A stretch of 64,000 nucleotides of DNA from Lepidurus packardi (Eukaryota; Arthropoda; Branchiopoda; Notostraca; Triopsidae). The notes beneath the pieces are model-generated. The model searched no databases. It saw only the letters and a list, made by a program, of their open reading frames with translations, and was not told where the DNA came from. The first letter of the stretch is position 1; each line of letters starts with the position of its first letter. The stretch is from positions 52,103 through 116,102 of the forward strand of contig JAKZAN010000096.1 in the NCBI GenBank assembly GCA_023053545.1. Direction: 5' to 3'. Positions 48,801 through 62,700 of this stretch are shown piece after piece. Made by a program: the position numbers and the translations under genes.

Positions 48801-50811
48801 ATTAATTCAGTCCGTAAGGAAATAATTAAGTCCGTAAGGAATTAATTCAGTCCGTAAGGAATTAATTCTGTCCGTAAGGATTTAATTCAGTCCGTAAGGT
48901 ATTAATTCAGTCCGTAGTGAATTAATTAAGTCCGTAAGGAATTAATTAAGTCCGTAAGGTATTAATTCAGTCCGAAAGGAATTAATGAAGTCCGTAAGGA
49001 ATTAATTCATTCCGTAAGGAATTATTTCAGTCCGTAATTAATTAATTCATTCCTTACGGAATTAATTAAGTCCGTAAGGAATTAATTCAGTCCGTAAGGA
49101 ATTAATTCAGTAAGAAAGGAATTCAATCAATCCTAAAGAATTAATTCAGTCCGTAAGGAAATAATTGAGTCCGTAAGGAATTAATTCAGTCCGTAAGGAA
49201 TTAATTCAGTCCGTAAGGAATTAATTCGGTAAGAAAGGAATTCAATCAATCCTAAAGAATTAATTCAGTCCGTAAGGAAATAATTCAGTCCGTAAGGAAT
49301 TAATTCAGTCCGTAAGGAATTAATTCAGTCCGTAAGGAAATAATTCAGTCCGTAATGAATAAGTTCAGTACGTATTGGATTAATTAAGTCCGTAATGAAT
49401 TAATTCAGTCCGTATGAAATTAATTCAGTCCGTAAGGAATTAATTAAGGAATTAATTCAGTAAGAAAGGAATTAATACAGTCCGTAAGGAATTAATTCAG
49501 TCCGTAAGGAATTAATTCAGTCCGTAAGGAATTAATTCAGTCCGTAAGGAATTAATTCAGTCCGTAAGGAATTAATTCAGTCCGTAAGGAATTAATTCGG
49601 TAAGAAAGGAATTCAATCAATCCTAAAGAATTAATTCAGTCCGTAAGGAAATAATTAAGTCCGTAAGGAATTAATTCAGTCCGTAAGGAATTCAATCAAT
49701 CCTAAAGAATTAATTCAGTCCGTAAGGAAATAATTAAGTCCGTAAGGAATTAATTCAGTCCGTAAGGAATTAATTCAGTCCGTAAGGAATTAATTCGGTA
49801 AGAAAGGAATTAATTCAGTCCGTAAGGAATTAATTCAGTCCGTAAGGATTTAATTCAGTCCGTAAGGTATTAATTCAGTCCGTAAGGAATTAATTCAGTC
49901 CGTAAGGAATTAATTCAGTCCGTAAGGAATTAATTCAGTCCGTAAGGAATTATTTCGGTAAGAAAGGAATTCAATCAATCCTAAAGAATTAATTCAGTCC
50001 GTAAGGAAATAATTCAGTCCGTAAGGAATTAATTCAGTCCGTAAGGAATTAATTCGGTAAGAAAGGAATTCAATCAATCCTAAAGAATTAATTCAGTCCG
50101 TATGAAATTAATTCAGTCCGTAAGGAATTAATTCAGTCCGTAAGTAATTAATTCAGTCCGTAAGGAATTATTTCAGTCCGTAATTAATTAATTCATTCCT
50201 TACGGAATTAATTAAGTCCGTAAGGAATTAATTCAGTCCGTAGGGAATTAATTCAGTCCGTAAGGAATTAATTCAGTAAGAAAGGAATTCAATCAATCCT
50301 AAGGAATTAATTCAGTCCGTAAGGAAATAATTAAGTCCGTAAGGAATTAATTCAGTCCGTAAGGAATTAATTCTGTCCGTAAGGATTTAATTCAGTCCGT
50401 AAGGTATTAATTCAGTCCGTAGTGAATTAATTAAGTCCGTAAGGAATTAGTTAAGTCCGTAAGGTATTAATTCAGTCCGAAAGGAATTAATGAAGTCCGT
50501 AAGGAATTAATTCATTCCGTAAGGAATTATTTCAGTCCGTAATTAATTAATTCATTCCTTACGGAATTAATTAAGTCCGTAAGGAATTAATTCAGTCCGT
50601 AAGGAATTAATTCAGTAAGAAAGGAATTCAATCAATCCTAAAGAATTAATTCAGTCCGTAAGGAAATAATTCAGTCCGTAATGAATAAGTTCAGTACGTA
50701 TTGGATTAATTAAGTCCGTAATGAATTAATTCAGTCCGTAAGGAATTAATTCAGTCCGTAAGGAATTAATTCAGTCCGTAAGGAATTAATTCAGTCCGTA
50801 AGGAATTAATT
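45826..50811 (+). repeat. 4986-bp super-repeat, copy 1
   Basis: It starts at CAGAAAGAAAGG (45826), a rare variant seen again at 50812. It consists of a 1983-bp unit (45826-47808) followed by a 3003-bp segment (47809-50811). The 1983-bp unit is the 1944-bp HOR plus two extra monomers (near 46440-46500) minus one base in the run AAGAAAGAATTC near 46790. The 3003-bp segment is marked by CATAAGATAAATTTC (48166), AAAGGATTTCAATC (48776) and CCTAAGGAATT (50298). Confidence 0.85.
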
Positions 50812-53800
50812 CAGAAAGAAAGGAATTCAATCAATCCTAAAGAATTAATTCAGTCCGTAAGGAAATAATTAAGTCCGTAAGGAATTAATTCAGTCCGTAG
50901 GGAATTAATTCAGTCCGTAAGGAATTAATTCAGTAAGAAAGGAATTCAATCAATCCTAAAGAATTAATTCAGTCCGTAAGGAAATAATTAAGTCCGTAAG
51001 GAATTAATTCAGTCCGTAAGGAATTAATTCGGTCCGTAAGGATTTAATTCAGTCCGTAAGGTATTAATTCAGTCCGTAGTGAATTAATTAAGTCCGTAAG
51101 GAATTAATTAAGTCCGTAAGGAATTAATTCATTCCGTAAGGAATTATTTCAGTCCGTAATTAATTAATTCATTCCTTACGGAATTAATTAAGTCCGTAAG
51201 GAATTAATTCAGTCCGTAAGGAATTAATTCAGTAAGAAAGGAATTCAATCAATCCTAAAGAATTAATTCAGTCCGTAAGGAAATAATTCAGTCCGTAATG
51301 AATAAGTTCAGTACGTATTGGATTAATTAAGTCCGTAATGAATTAATTCAGTCCGTATGAAATTAATTCAGTCCTTAAGGAATTAATTCAGTAAGAAAGG
51401 AATTAATACAGTCCGTAAGGAATTAATTCAGTCCGTAAGGAATTAATTCAGTCCGTAAGGAATTATTTCAGTCCGTAATTAATTAATTCATTCCTTACGG
51501 AATTAGTTAAGTCCATAAGGAATAATTTCAGTCTGTAAGGATTTAATTATGTCGGTAATGAATTAATTCAGTCCGCAAGGAATTAAGTCAGTCCGTAAGG
51601 AATTAATTCAGTAAGAAAGGAATTCAATCAATCCTAAAGAATTAATTCAGTCCGTAAGGAAATAATTAAGTCCGTAAGGAATTAATTCAGTCCGTAAGGA
51701 ATTAATTCAGTCCGTAAGGAATTAATTCCGTAAGAAAGGAATTCAATCAATCCTAAAGAATTAATTCAGTCCGTAAGGAAATAATTCAGTCCGTAAGGAA
51801 TTAATTCAGTCCGTAAGGAATTAATTCAGTCCGTAAGGAATTAATTCAGTCCGTAAGGTATTAATTCAGTCCGTAAGGAATTAATTCAGTCCGTAAGGAA
51901 TTAATTCAGTCCGTAAGGAATTAATTCAGTCCGTAAGGAATTAATTCGGTAAGAAAGGAATTCAATCAATCCTAAAGAATTAATTCAGTCCGTTAGGAAA
52001 TAATTCAGTCCGTAAGGAATTAATTCAGTCCGTAAGGAATTAATTCATTCCGTAAGGAATTAATTCAGTCCGTAAGGAATTAATTCTGTCCGTAAGGATT
52101 TAATTCAGTCCGTAAGGAATTAATTCAGTCCGTAAGGAATTAATTCGGTAAGAAAGGAATTCAATCAATTCTAAAGAATTAATTCAGTCCGTAAGGAAAT
52201 AATTCAGTCCGTAAGGAATTAATTCAGTCCGTAAGGAATTAATTCAGTCCGTAAGGAATTAATTCAGTCCGTATGAAATTAATTCAGTCCGTAAGGAATT
52301 AATTAAGGAATTAATTCAGTCCGTAAGTAATTAATTCAGTCCGTAAGGAATTATTTCAGTCCGTAATTAATTAATTCATTCCTTACGGAATTAATTAAGT
52401 CCGTAAGGAATTAATTCAGTCCGTAGGGAATTAATTCAGTCCGTAAGGAATTAATTCAGTAAGAAAGGAATTCAATCAATCCTAAAGAATAAATTCAGTC
52501 CGTAAGGAAATAATTAAGTCCGTAAGGAATTAATTCAGTCCGTAAGGAATTAATTCTGTCCGTAAGGATTTCATTCAGTCCGTAAGGTATTAATTCAGTC
52601 CGTAGTGAATTAATTAAGTCCGTAAGGAATTAATTCAGTCCGTAAGGAATTAATTCATTCCGTAAGGAATTATTTCAGTCCGTAATTAATTAATTCATTC
52701 CTTACGGAATTAATTAAGTCCGTAAGGAATTAATTCAGTCCGTAAGGAATTAATTCAGTAAGAAAGGAATTCAATCAATCCTAAAGAATTAATTCAGTCC
52801 GTAAGGAAATAATTAAGTCCGTAAGGAATTAATTCAGTCCGTAGGGAATTAATTCAGTCCGTAAGGAATTAATTCAGTAAGAAAGGAATTCAATCAATCC
52901 TAAAGAATTAATTCAGTCCGTAAGGAAATAATTAAGTCCGTAAGGAATTAATTCAGTCCGTAAGGAATTAATTCGGTCCGTAAGGATTTAATTCAGTCCG
53001 TAAGGTATTAATTCAGTCCGTAGTGAATTAATTAAGTCCGTAAGGAATTAATTAAGTCCGTAAGGAATTAATTCATTCCGTAAGGAATTATTTCAGTCCG
53101 TAATTAATTAATTCATTCCTTACGGAATTAATTAAGTCCGTAAGGAATTAATTCAGTCCGTAAGGAATTAATTCAGTAAGAAAGGAATTCAATCAATCCT
53201 AAAGAATTAATTCAGTCCGTAAGGAAATAATTCAGTCCGTAATGAATAAGTTCAGTACGTATTGGATTAATTAAGTCCGTAATGAATTAATTCAGTCCGT
53301 ATGAAATTAATTCAGTCCTTAAGGAATTAATTCAGTAAGAAAGGAATTAATACAGTCCGTAAGGAATTAATTCAGTCCGTAAGGAATTAATTCAGTCCGT
53401 AAGGAATTATTTCAGTCCGTAATTAATTAATTCATTCCTTACGGAATTAGTTAAGTCCATAAGGAATAATTTCAGTCTGTAAGGATTTAATTATGTCGGT
53501 AATGAATTAATTCAGTCCGCAAGGAATTAAGTCAGTCCGTAAGGAATTAATTCAGTAAGAAAGGAATTCAATCAATCCTAAAGAATTAATTCAGTCCGTA
53601 AGGAAATAATTAAGTCCGTAAGGAATTAATTCAGTCCGTAAGGAATTAATTCAGTCCGTAAGGAATTAATTCCGTAAGAAAGGAATTCAATCAATCCTAA
53701 AGAATTAATTCAGTCCGTAAGGAAATAATTCAGTCCGTAAGGAATTAATTCAGTCCGTAAGGAATTAATTCAGTCCGTAAGGAATTAATTCAGTCCGTAA

Positions 53801-56643
53801 GGTATTAATTCAGTCCGTAAGGAATTAATTCAGTCCGTAAGGAATTAATTCAGTCCGTAAGGAATTAATTCAGTCCGTAAGGAATTAATTCGGTAAGAAA
53901 GGAATTCAATCAATCCTAAAGAATTAATTCAGTCCGTTAGGAAATAATTCAGTCCGTAAGGAATTAATTCAGTCCGTAAGGAATTAATTCATTCCGTAAG
54001 GAATTAATTCAGTCCGTAAGGAATTAATTCTGTCCGTAAGGATTTAATTCAGTCCGTAAGGAATTAATTCAGTCCGTAAGGAATTAATTCGGTAAGAAAG
54101 GAATTCAATCAATCCTAAAGAATTAATTCAGTCCGTAAGGAAATAATTCAGTCCGTAAGGAATTAATTCAGTCCGTAAGGAATTAATTCAGTCCGTAAGG
54201 AATTAATTCAGTCCGTATGAAATTAATTCAGTCCGTAAGGAATTAATTAAGGAATTAATTCAGTCCGTAAGTAATTAATTCAGTCCGTAAGGAATTATTT
54301 CAGTCCGTAATTAATTAATTCATTCCTTACGGAATTAATTAAGTCCGTAAGGAATTAATTCAGTCCGTAGGGAATTAATTCAGTCCGTAAGGAATTAATT
54401 CAGTAAGAAAGGAATTCAATCAATCCTAAAGAATAAATTCAGTCCGTAAGGAAATAATTAAGTCCGTAAGGAATTAATTCAGTCCGTAAGGAATTAATTC
54501 TGTCCGTAAGGATTTCATTCAGTCCGTAAGGTATTAATTCAGTCCGTAGTGAATTAATTAAGTCCGTAAGGAATTAATTCAGTCCGTAAGGAATTAATTC
54601 ATTCCGTAAGGAATTATTTCAGTCCGTAATTAATTAATTCATTCCTTACGGAATTAATTAAATCCGTAAGGAATTAATTCAGTCCGTAAGGAATTAATTC
54701 AGTAAGAAAGGAATTCAATCAATCCTAAAGAATTAATTCAGTCCGTAAGGAAATAATTAAGTCCGTAAGGAATTAATTCAGTCCGTAGGGAATTAATTCA
54801 GTCCGTAAGGAATTAATTCAGTAAGAAAGGAATTCAATCAATCCTAAAGAATTAATTCAGTCCGTAAGGAAATAATTAAGTCCGTAAGGAATTAATTCAG
54901 TCCGTAAGGAATTAATTCGGTCCGTAAGGATTTAATTCAGTCCGTAAGGTATTAATTCAGTCCGTAGTGAATTAATTAAGTCCGTAAGGAATTAATTAAG
55001 TCCGTAAGGAATTAATTCATTCCGTAAGGAATTATTTCAGTCCGTAATTAATTAATTCATTCCTTACGGAATTAATTAAGTCCGTAAGGAATTAATTCAG
55101 TCCGTAAGGAATTAATTCAGTAAGAAAGGAATTCAATCAATCCTAAAGAATTAATTCAGTCCGTAAGGAAATAATTCAGTCCGTAATGAATAAGTTCAGT
55201 ACGTATTGGATTAATTAAGTCCGTAATGAATTAATTCAGTCCGTATGAAATTAATTCAGTCCTTAAGGAATTAATTCAGTAAGAAAGGAATTAATACAGT
55301 CCGTAAGGAATTAATTCAGTCCGTAAGGAATTAATTCAGTCCGTAAGGAATTATTTCAGTCCGTAATTAATTAATTCATTCCTTACGGAATTAGTTAAGT
55401 CCATAAGGAATAATTTCAGTCTGTAAGGATTTAATTATGTCGGTAATGAATTAATTCAGTCCGCAAGGAATTAAGTCAGTCCGTAAGGAATTAATTCAGT
55501 AAGAAAGGAATTCAATCAATCCTAAAGAATTAATTCAGTCCGTAAGGAAATAATTAAGTCCGTAAGGAATTAATTCAGTCCGTAAGGAATTAATTCAGTC
55601 CGTAAGGAATTAATTCCGTAAGAAAGGAATTCAATCAATCCTAAAGAATTAATTCAGTCCGTAAGGAAATAATTCAGTCCGTAAGGAATTAATTCAGTCC
55701 GTAAGGAATTAATTCAGTCCGTAAGGAATTAATTCAGTCCGTAAGGTATTAATTCAGTCCGTAAGGAATTAATTCAGTCCGTAAGGAATTAATTCAGTCC
55801 GTAAGGAATTAATTCAGTCCGTAAGGAATTAATTCGGTAAGAAAGGAATTCAATCAATCCTAAAGAATTAATTCAGTCCGTTAGGAAATAATTCAGTCCG
55901 TAAGGAATTAATTCAGTCCGTAAGGAATTAATTCATTCCTTAAGGAATTAATTCAGTCCGTAAGGAATTAATTCTGTCCGTAAGGATTTAATTCAGTCCG
56001 TAAGGAATTAATTCAGTCCGTAAGGAATTAATTCGGTAAGAAAGGAATTCAATCAATCCTAAAGAATTAATTCAGTCCGTAAGGAAATAATTCAGTCCGT
56101 AAGGAATTAATTCAGTCCGTAAGGAATTAATTCAGTCCGTAAGGAATTAATTCAGTCCGTATGAAATTAATTCAGTCCGTAAGGAATTAATTAAGGAATT
56201 AATTCAGTCCGTAAGTAATTAATTCAGTCCGTAAGGAATTATTTCAGTCCGTAATTAATTAATTCATTCCTTACGGAATTAATTAAGTCCGTAAGGAATT
56301 AATTCAGTCCGTAGGGAATTAATTCAGTCCGTAAGGAATTAATTCAGTAAGAAAGGAATTCAATCAATCCTAAAGAATAAATTCAGTCCGTAAGGAAATA
56401 ATTAAGTCCGTAAGGAATTAATTCAGTCCGTAAGGAATTAATTCTGTCCGTAAGGATTTCATTCAGTCCGTAAGGTATTAATTCAGTCCTTAGTGAATTA
56501 ATTAAGTCCGTAAGGAATTAATTCAGTCCGTAAGGAATTAATTCATTCCGTAAGGAATTATTTCAGTCCGTAATTAATTAATTCATTCCTTACGGAATTA
56601 ATTAAGTCCGTAAGGAATTAATTCAGTCCGTAAGGAATTAATT
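50812..56643 (+). repeat. Three tandem copies of a 1944-bp HOR
   Basis: Copies at 50812-52755, 52756-54699 and 54700-56643. The constant offset of 1944 was checked with GTACGTATTGG (51311, 53255, 55199), GGATTTCATT (52566, 54510, 56454) and GTAGGG (50897, 52841). Each copy carries eight 39-bp modules (-8) and one 32-bp module (+12), which accounts exactly for 97 monomers plus 4 bp. Few mismatches were seen, for example CTTAAGG near 55939. Confidence 0.92.
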
Positions 56644-59600
56644 CAGTAAGAAAGGAATTCAATCAATCCTAAAGAATTAATTCAGTCCGTTAGGTATTAG
56701 TTCAGTCCGTAATTAATTAATTCAGTCCGTAAGGAAATAATTCAGTCCGTAATGAATAAGTTCAGTACGTATTGGATTAATTAAGTCCGTAATGAATTAA
56801 TTCAGTCCGTATGAAATTAACTCAGTCCGTAAGGAATTAATTAAGGAATTAATTCAGTCCTTAAGGAATTAATTCAGTAAGAAAGGAATTAATACAGTCC
56901 GTAAGGAATTAATTCAGTCCGTAAGGAATTAATTCAGTCCGTAAGGAATTAATTCAGTCCGTAAGGAATTAATTCAGTCCGTAATGAATTATTTCAGTCC
57001 GTAATTAATTAATTCATTCCTTACGGAATTAGTTAAGTCCATAAGATAAATTTCAGTCTGTAAGGATTTAGTTATGTCGGTAATGAATTAATTCAGTCCG
57101 CAAGGAATTAATTCAGTCCGTAAGGAATTAATTCAGTAAGAAAGGAATTCAATCAATCCTAAAGAATTAATTCAGTCCGTAAGGAAATAATTAAGTCCGT
57201 AAGGAATTAATTCAGTCCGTAAGGAATTAATTCAGTCCGTAAGGAATTAATTCGGTAAGAAAGGAATTAATTCAGTCCGTAAGGAATTAATTCAGTCCGT
57301 AAGGATTTAATTCAGTCCGTAAGGTATTAATTCAGTCCGTAAGGAATTAATTCAGTCCGTAAGGAATTAATTCAGTCCGTAAGGAATTAATTCATTCCGT
57401 AAGGAATTAATTCGGTAAGAAAGGAATTCAATCAATCCTAAAGAATTAATTCAGTCCGTAAGGAATTAATTCAGTCCGTATGAAATTAATTCAGTCCGTA
57501 AGGAATTAATTAAGGAATTAATTCAGTCCGTAAGGAATTATTTCAGTCCGTAATTAATTAATTCATTCCTTACGGAATTAATTAAGTCCGTAAGGAATTA
57601 ATTCAGTCCGTAGGGAATTAATTCAGTCCGTAAGGAATTAATTCAGTAAGAAAGGATTTCAATCAATCCTAAAGAATTAATTCAGTCCGTAAGGAAATAA
57701 TTAAGTCCGTAAGGAATTAATTCAGTCCGTAAGGAATTAATTCTGTCCGTAAGGATTTAATTCAGTCCGTAAGGTATTAATTCAGTCCGTAGTGAATTAA
57801 TTAAGTCCGTAAGGATTTAATTAAGTCCGTAAGGTATTAATTCAGTCCGAAAGGAATTAATGAAGTCCGTAAGGAATTAATTCATTCCGTAAGGAATTAT
57901 TTCAGTCCGTAATTAATTAATTCATTCCTTACGGAATTAATTAAGTCCGTAAGGAATTAATTCAGTCCGTAAGGAATTAATTCAGTCCGTAAGGAATTAA
58001 TTCAGTAAGAAAGGAATTCAATCAATCCTAAAGAATTAATTCAGTCCGTAAGGAAATAATTGAGTCCGTAAGGAATTAATTCAGTCCGTAAGGAATTAAT
58101 TCAGTCCGTAAGGAATTAATTCGGTAAGAAAGGAATTCAATCAATCCTAAAGAATTAATTCAGTCCGTAAGGAAATAATTCAGTCCGTAAGGAATTAATT
58201 CAGTCCGTAAGGAATTAATTCAGTCCGTAAGGAAATAATTCAGTCCGTAATGAATAAGTTCAGTACGTATTGGATTAATTAAGTCCGTAATGAATTAATT
58301 CAGTCCGTATGAAATTAATTCAGTCCGTAAGGAATTAATTAAGGAATTAATTCAGTAAGAAAGGAATTAATACAGTCCGTAAGGAATTAATTCAGTCCGT
58401 AAGGAATTAATTCAGTCCGTAAGGAATTAATTCAGTCCGTAAGGAATTAATTCAGTCCGTAAGGAATTAATTCAGTCCGTAAGGAATTAATTCGGTAAGA
58501 AAGGAATTCAATCAATCCTAAAGAATTAATTCAGTCCGTAAGGAAATAATTAAGTCCGTAAGGAATTAATTCAGTCCGTAAGGAATTCAATCAATCCTAA
58601 AGAATTAATTCAGTCCGTAAGGAAATAATTAAGTCCGTAAGGAATTAATTCAGTCCGTAAGGAATTAATTCAGTCCGTAAGGAATTAATTCGGTAAGAAA
58701 GGAATTAATTCAGTCCGTAAGGAATTAATTCAGTCCGTAAGGATTTAAGTAAGTCCGTAAGGTATTAATTCAGTCCGTAAGGAATTAATTCAGTCCGTAA
58801 GGAATTAATTCAGTCCGTAAGGAATTAATTCAGTCCGTAAGGAATTAATTCGGTAAGAAAGGAATTCAATCAATCCTAAAGAATTAATTCAGTCCGTAAG
58901 GAAATAATTCAGTCCGTAAGGAATTAATTCAGTCCGTAAGGAATTAATTCGGTAAGAAAGGAATTCAATCAATCCTAAAGAATTAATTCAGTCCGTATGA
59001 AATTAATTCAGTCCGTAAGGAATTAATTCAGTCCGTAAGTAATTAATTCAGTCCGTAAGGAATTATTTCAGTCCGTAATTAATTAATTCATTCCTTACGG
59101 AATTAATTAAGTCCGTAAGGAATTAATTCAGTCCGTAGGGAATTAATTCAGTCCGTAAGGAATTAATTCAGTAAGAAAGGAATTCAATCAATCCTAAGGA
59201 ATTAATTCAGTCCGTAAGGAAATAATTAAGTCCGTAAGGAATTAATTCAGTCCGTAAGGAATTAATTCTGTCCGTAAGGATTTAATTCAGTCCGTAAGGT
59301 ATTAATTCAGTCCGTAGTGAATTAATTAAGTCCGTAAGGAATTAGTTAAGTCCGTAAGGTATTAATTCAGTCCGAAAGGAATTAATGAAGTCCGTAAGGA
59401 ATTAATTCATTCCGTAAGGAATTATTTCAGTCCGTAATTAATTAATTCATTCCTTACGGATATAATTAAGTCCGTAAGGAATTAATTCAGTCCGTAAGGA
59501 ATTAATTCAGTAAGAAAGGAATTCAATCAATCCTAAAGAATTAATTCAGTCCGTAAGGAAATAATTCAGTCCGTAATGAATAAGTTCAGTACGTATTGGA

Positions 59601-59702
59601 TTAATTAAGTCCGTAATGAATTAATTCAGTCCGTAAGGAATTAATTCAGTCCGTAAGGAATTAATTCAGTCCGTAAGGAATTAATTCAGTCCGTAAGGAA
59701 TT
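56644..59702 (+). repeat. Second copy of the 3.0-kb super-repeat segment
   Basis: Matches 47809-50811: CATAAGATAAATTTC at 57041, AAAGGATTTC at 57651 and CCTAAGGAATT at 59193 keep shifts of 8875, 8875 and 8895. The extra bases are a 40-bp insertion just after the start (TTAGGTATTAG monomers near 56690) and one added monomer near 57980. The match ends near 59702. Confidence 0.86.
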
Positions 59703-62700
59703 ATTTCAGTCCGTAATTAATTAATTCATTCCTTACGGAATTAGTTAAGTCCATAAGATAAATTTCAGTCTGTAAGGATTTAGTTATGTCGGTAATGAAT
59801 TAATTCAGTCCGCAAGGAATTAATTCAGTCCGTAAGGAATTAATTCAGTAAGAAAGGAATTCAATCAATCCTAAAGAATTAATTCAGTCCGTAAGGAAAT
59901 AATTAAGTCCGTAAGGAATTAATTCAGTCCGTAAGGAATTAATTCAGTCCGTAAGGAATTAATTCGGTAAGAAAGGAATTAATTCAGTCCGTAAGGAATT
60001 AATTCAGTCCGTAAGGATTTAATTCAGTCCGTAAGGTATTAATTCAGTCCGTAAGGAATTAATTCAGTCCGTAAGGAATTAATTCAGTCCGTAAGGAATT
60101 AATTCATTCCGTAAGGAATTAATTCGGTAAGAAAGGAATTCAATCAATCCTAAAGAATTAATTCAGTCCGTAAGGAATTAATTCAGTCCGTATGAAATTA
60201 ATTCAGTCCGTAAGGAATTAATTAAGGAATTAATTCAGTCCGTAAGTAATTAATTCAGTCCGTAAGGAATTATTTCAGTCCGTAATTAATTAATTCATTC
60301 CTTACGGAATTAATTAAGTCCGTAAGGAATTAATTCAGTCCGTAGGGAATTAATTCAGTCCGTAAGGAATTAATTCAGTAAGAAAGGAATTCAATCAATC
60401 CTAAAGAATTAATTCAGTCCGTAAGGAAATAATTAAGTCCGTAAGGAATTAATTCAGTCCGTAAGGAATTAATTCTGTCCGTAAGGATCTAATTCAGTCC
60501 GTAAGGTATTAATTCAGTCCGTAGTGAATTAATTCAGTCCGAAAGGAATTAATGAAGTCCGTAAGGAATTAATTCATTCCGTAAGGAATTATTTCAATCC
60601 GTAATTAATTAATTCATTCCTTACGGAATTAATTAAGTCCGTAAGGAATTAATTCAGTCCGTAAGGAATTAATTCAGTTAGAAAAGAATTCAATCAATCC
60701 TAAAGAATTAATTCAGTCCGTAAGGAAATAATTCAGTCCGTAATGAATAAGTTCAGTACGTATTGGATTAATTAAGTCCGTAATGAATTAATTCAGTCCG
60801 TAAGGAATTAATTCAGTCCGTAAGGAATTAATTCAGTCCGTAAGGAATTAATTCAGTCCGTAAGGAATTATTTCAGTCCGTAATTAATTAATTCATTCCT
60901 TACGGAATTAGTTAAGTCCATAAGATAAATTTCAGTCTGTAAGGATTTAGTTATGTCGGTAATGAATTAATTCAGTCCGCAAGGAATTAATTCAGTCCGT
61001 AAGGAATTAATTCAGTAAGAAAGGAATTCAATCAATCCTAAAGAATTAATTCAGTCCGTAAGGAAATAATTAAGTCCGTAAGGAATTAATTCAGTCCGTA
61101 AGGAATTAATTCAGTCCGTAAGGAATTAATTCGGTAAGAAAGGAATTAATTCAGTCCGTAAGGAATTAATTCAGTCCGTAAGGATTTAATTCAGTCCGTA
61201 AGGTATTAATTCAGTCCGTAAGGAATTAATTCAGTCCGTAAGGAATTAATTCAGTCCGTAAGGAATTAATTCATTCCGTAAGGAATTAATTCGGTAAGAA
61301 AGGAATTCAATCAATCCTAAAGAATTAATTCAGTCCGTAAGGAATTAATTCAGTCCGTATGAAATTAATTCAGTCCGTAAGGAATTAATTAAGGAATTAA
61401 TTCAGTCCGTAAGTAATTAATTCAGTCCGTAAGGAATTATTTCAGTCCGTAATTAATTAATTCATTCCTTACGGAATTAATTAAGTCCGTAAGGAATTAA
61501 TTCAGTCCGTAGGGAATTAATTCAGTCCGTAAGGAATTAATTCAGTAAGAAAGGAATTCAATCAATCCTAAAGAATTAATTCAGTCCGTAAGGAAATAAT
61601 TAAGTCCGTAAGGAATTAATTCAGTCCGTAAGGAATTAATTCTGTCCGTAAGGATTTAATTCAGTCCGTAAGGTATTAATTCAGTCCGTAGTGAATTAAT
61701 TAAGTCCGTAAGGAATTAATTAAGTCCGTAAGGTATTAATTCAGTCCGAAAGGAATTAATGAAGTCCGTAAGGAATTAATTCATTCCGTAAGGAATTAAT
61801 TCAGTCCGTAAGGAATTAATTCGGTAAGAAAGGAATTAATTCAGTCCGTAAGGAATTAATTCAGTCCGTAAGGATTTAATTCAGTCCGTAAGGTATTAAT
61901 TCAGTCCGTAAGGAATTAATTCAGTCCGTAAGGAATTAATTCAGTCCGTAAGGAATTAATTCATTCCGTAAGGAATTAATTCGGTAAGAAAGGAATTCAA
62001 TCAATCCTAAAGAATTAATTCAGTCCGTAAGGAATTAATTCAGTCCGTATGAAATTAATTCAGTCCGTAAGGAATTAATTAAGGAATTAATTCAGTCCGT
62101 AAGTAATTAATTCAGTCCGTAAGGAATTATTTCAGTCCGTAATTAATTAATTCATTCCTTACGGAATTAATTAAGTCCGTAAGGAATTAATTCAGTCCGT
62201 AGGGAATTAATTCAGTCCGTAAGGAATTAATTCAGTAAGAAAGGAATTCAATCAATCCTAAAGAATTAATTCAGTCCGTAAGGAAATAATTAAGTCCGTA
62301 AGGAATTAATTCAGTCCGTAAGGAATTAATTCTGTCCGTAAGGATCTAATTCAGTCCGTAAGGTATTAATTCAGTCCGTAGTGAATTAATTCAGTCCGAA
62401 AGGAATTAATGAAGTCCGTAAGGAATTAATTCATTCCGTAAGGAATTGTTTCAATCCGTAATTAATTAATTCATTCCTTACGGAATTAATTAAGTCCGTA
62501 AGGAATTAATTCAGTCCGTAAGGAATTAATTCAGTTAGAAAGGAATTCAATCAATCCTAAAGAATTAATTCAGTCCGTAAGGAAATAATTCAGTCCGTAA
62601 TGAATAAGTTCAGTACGTATTGGATTAATTAAGTCCGTAATGAATTAATTCAGTCCGTAAGGAATTAATTCAGTCCGTAAGGAATTAATTCAGTCCGTAA

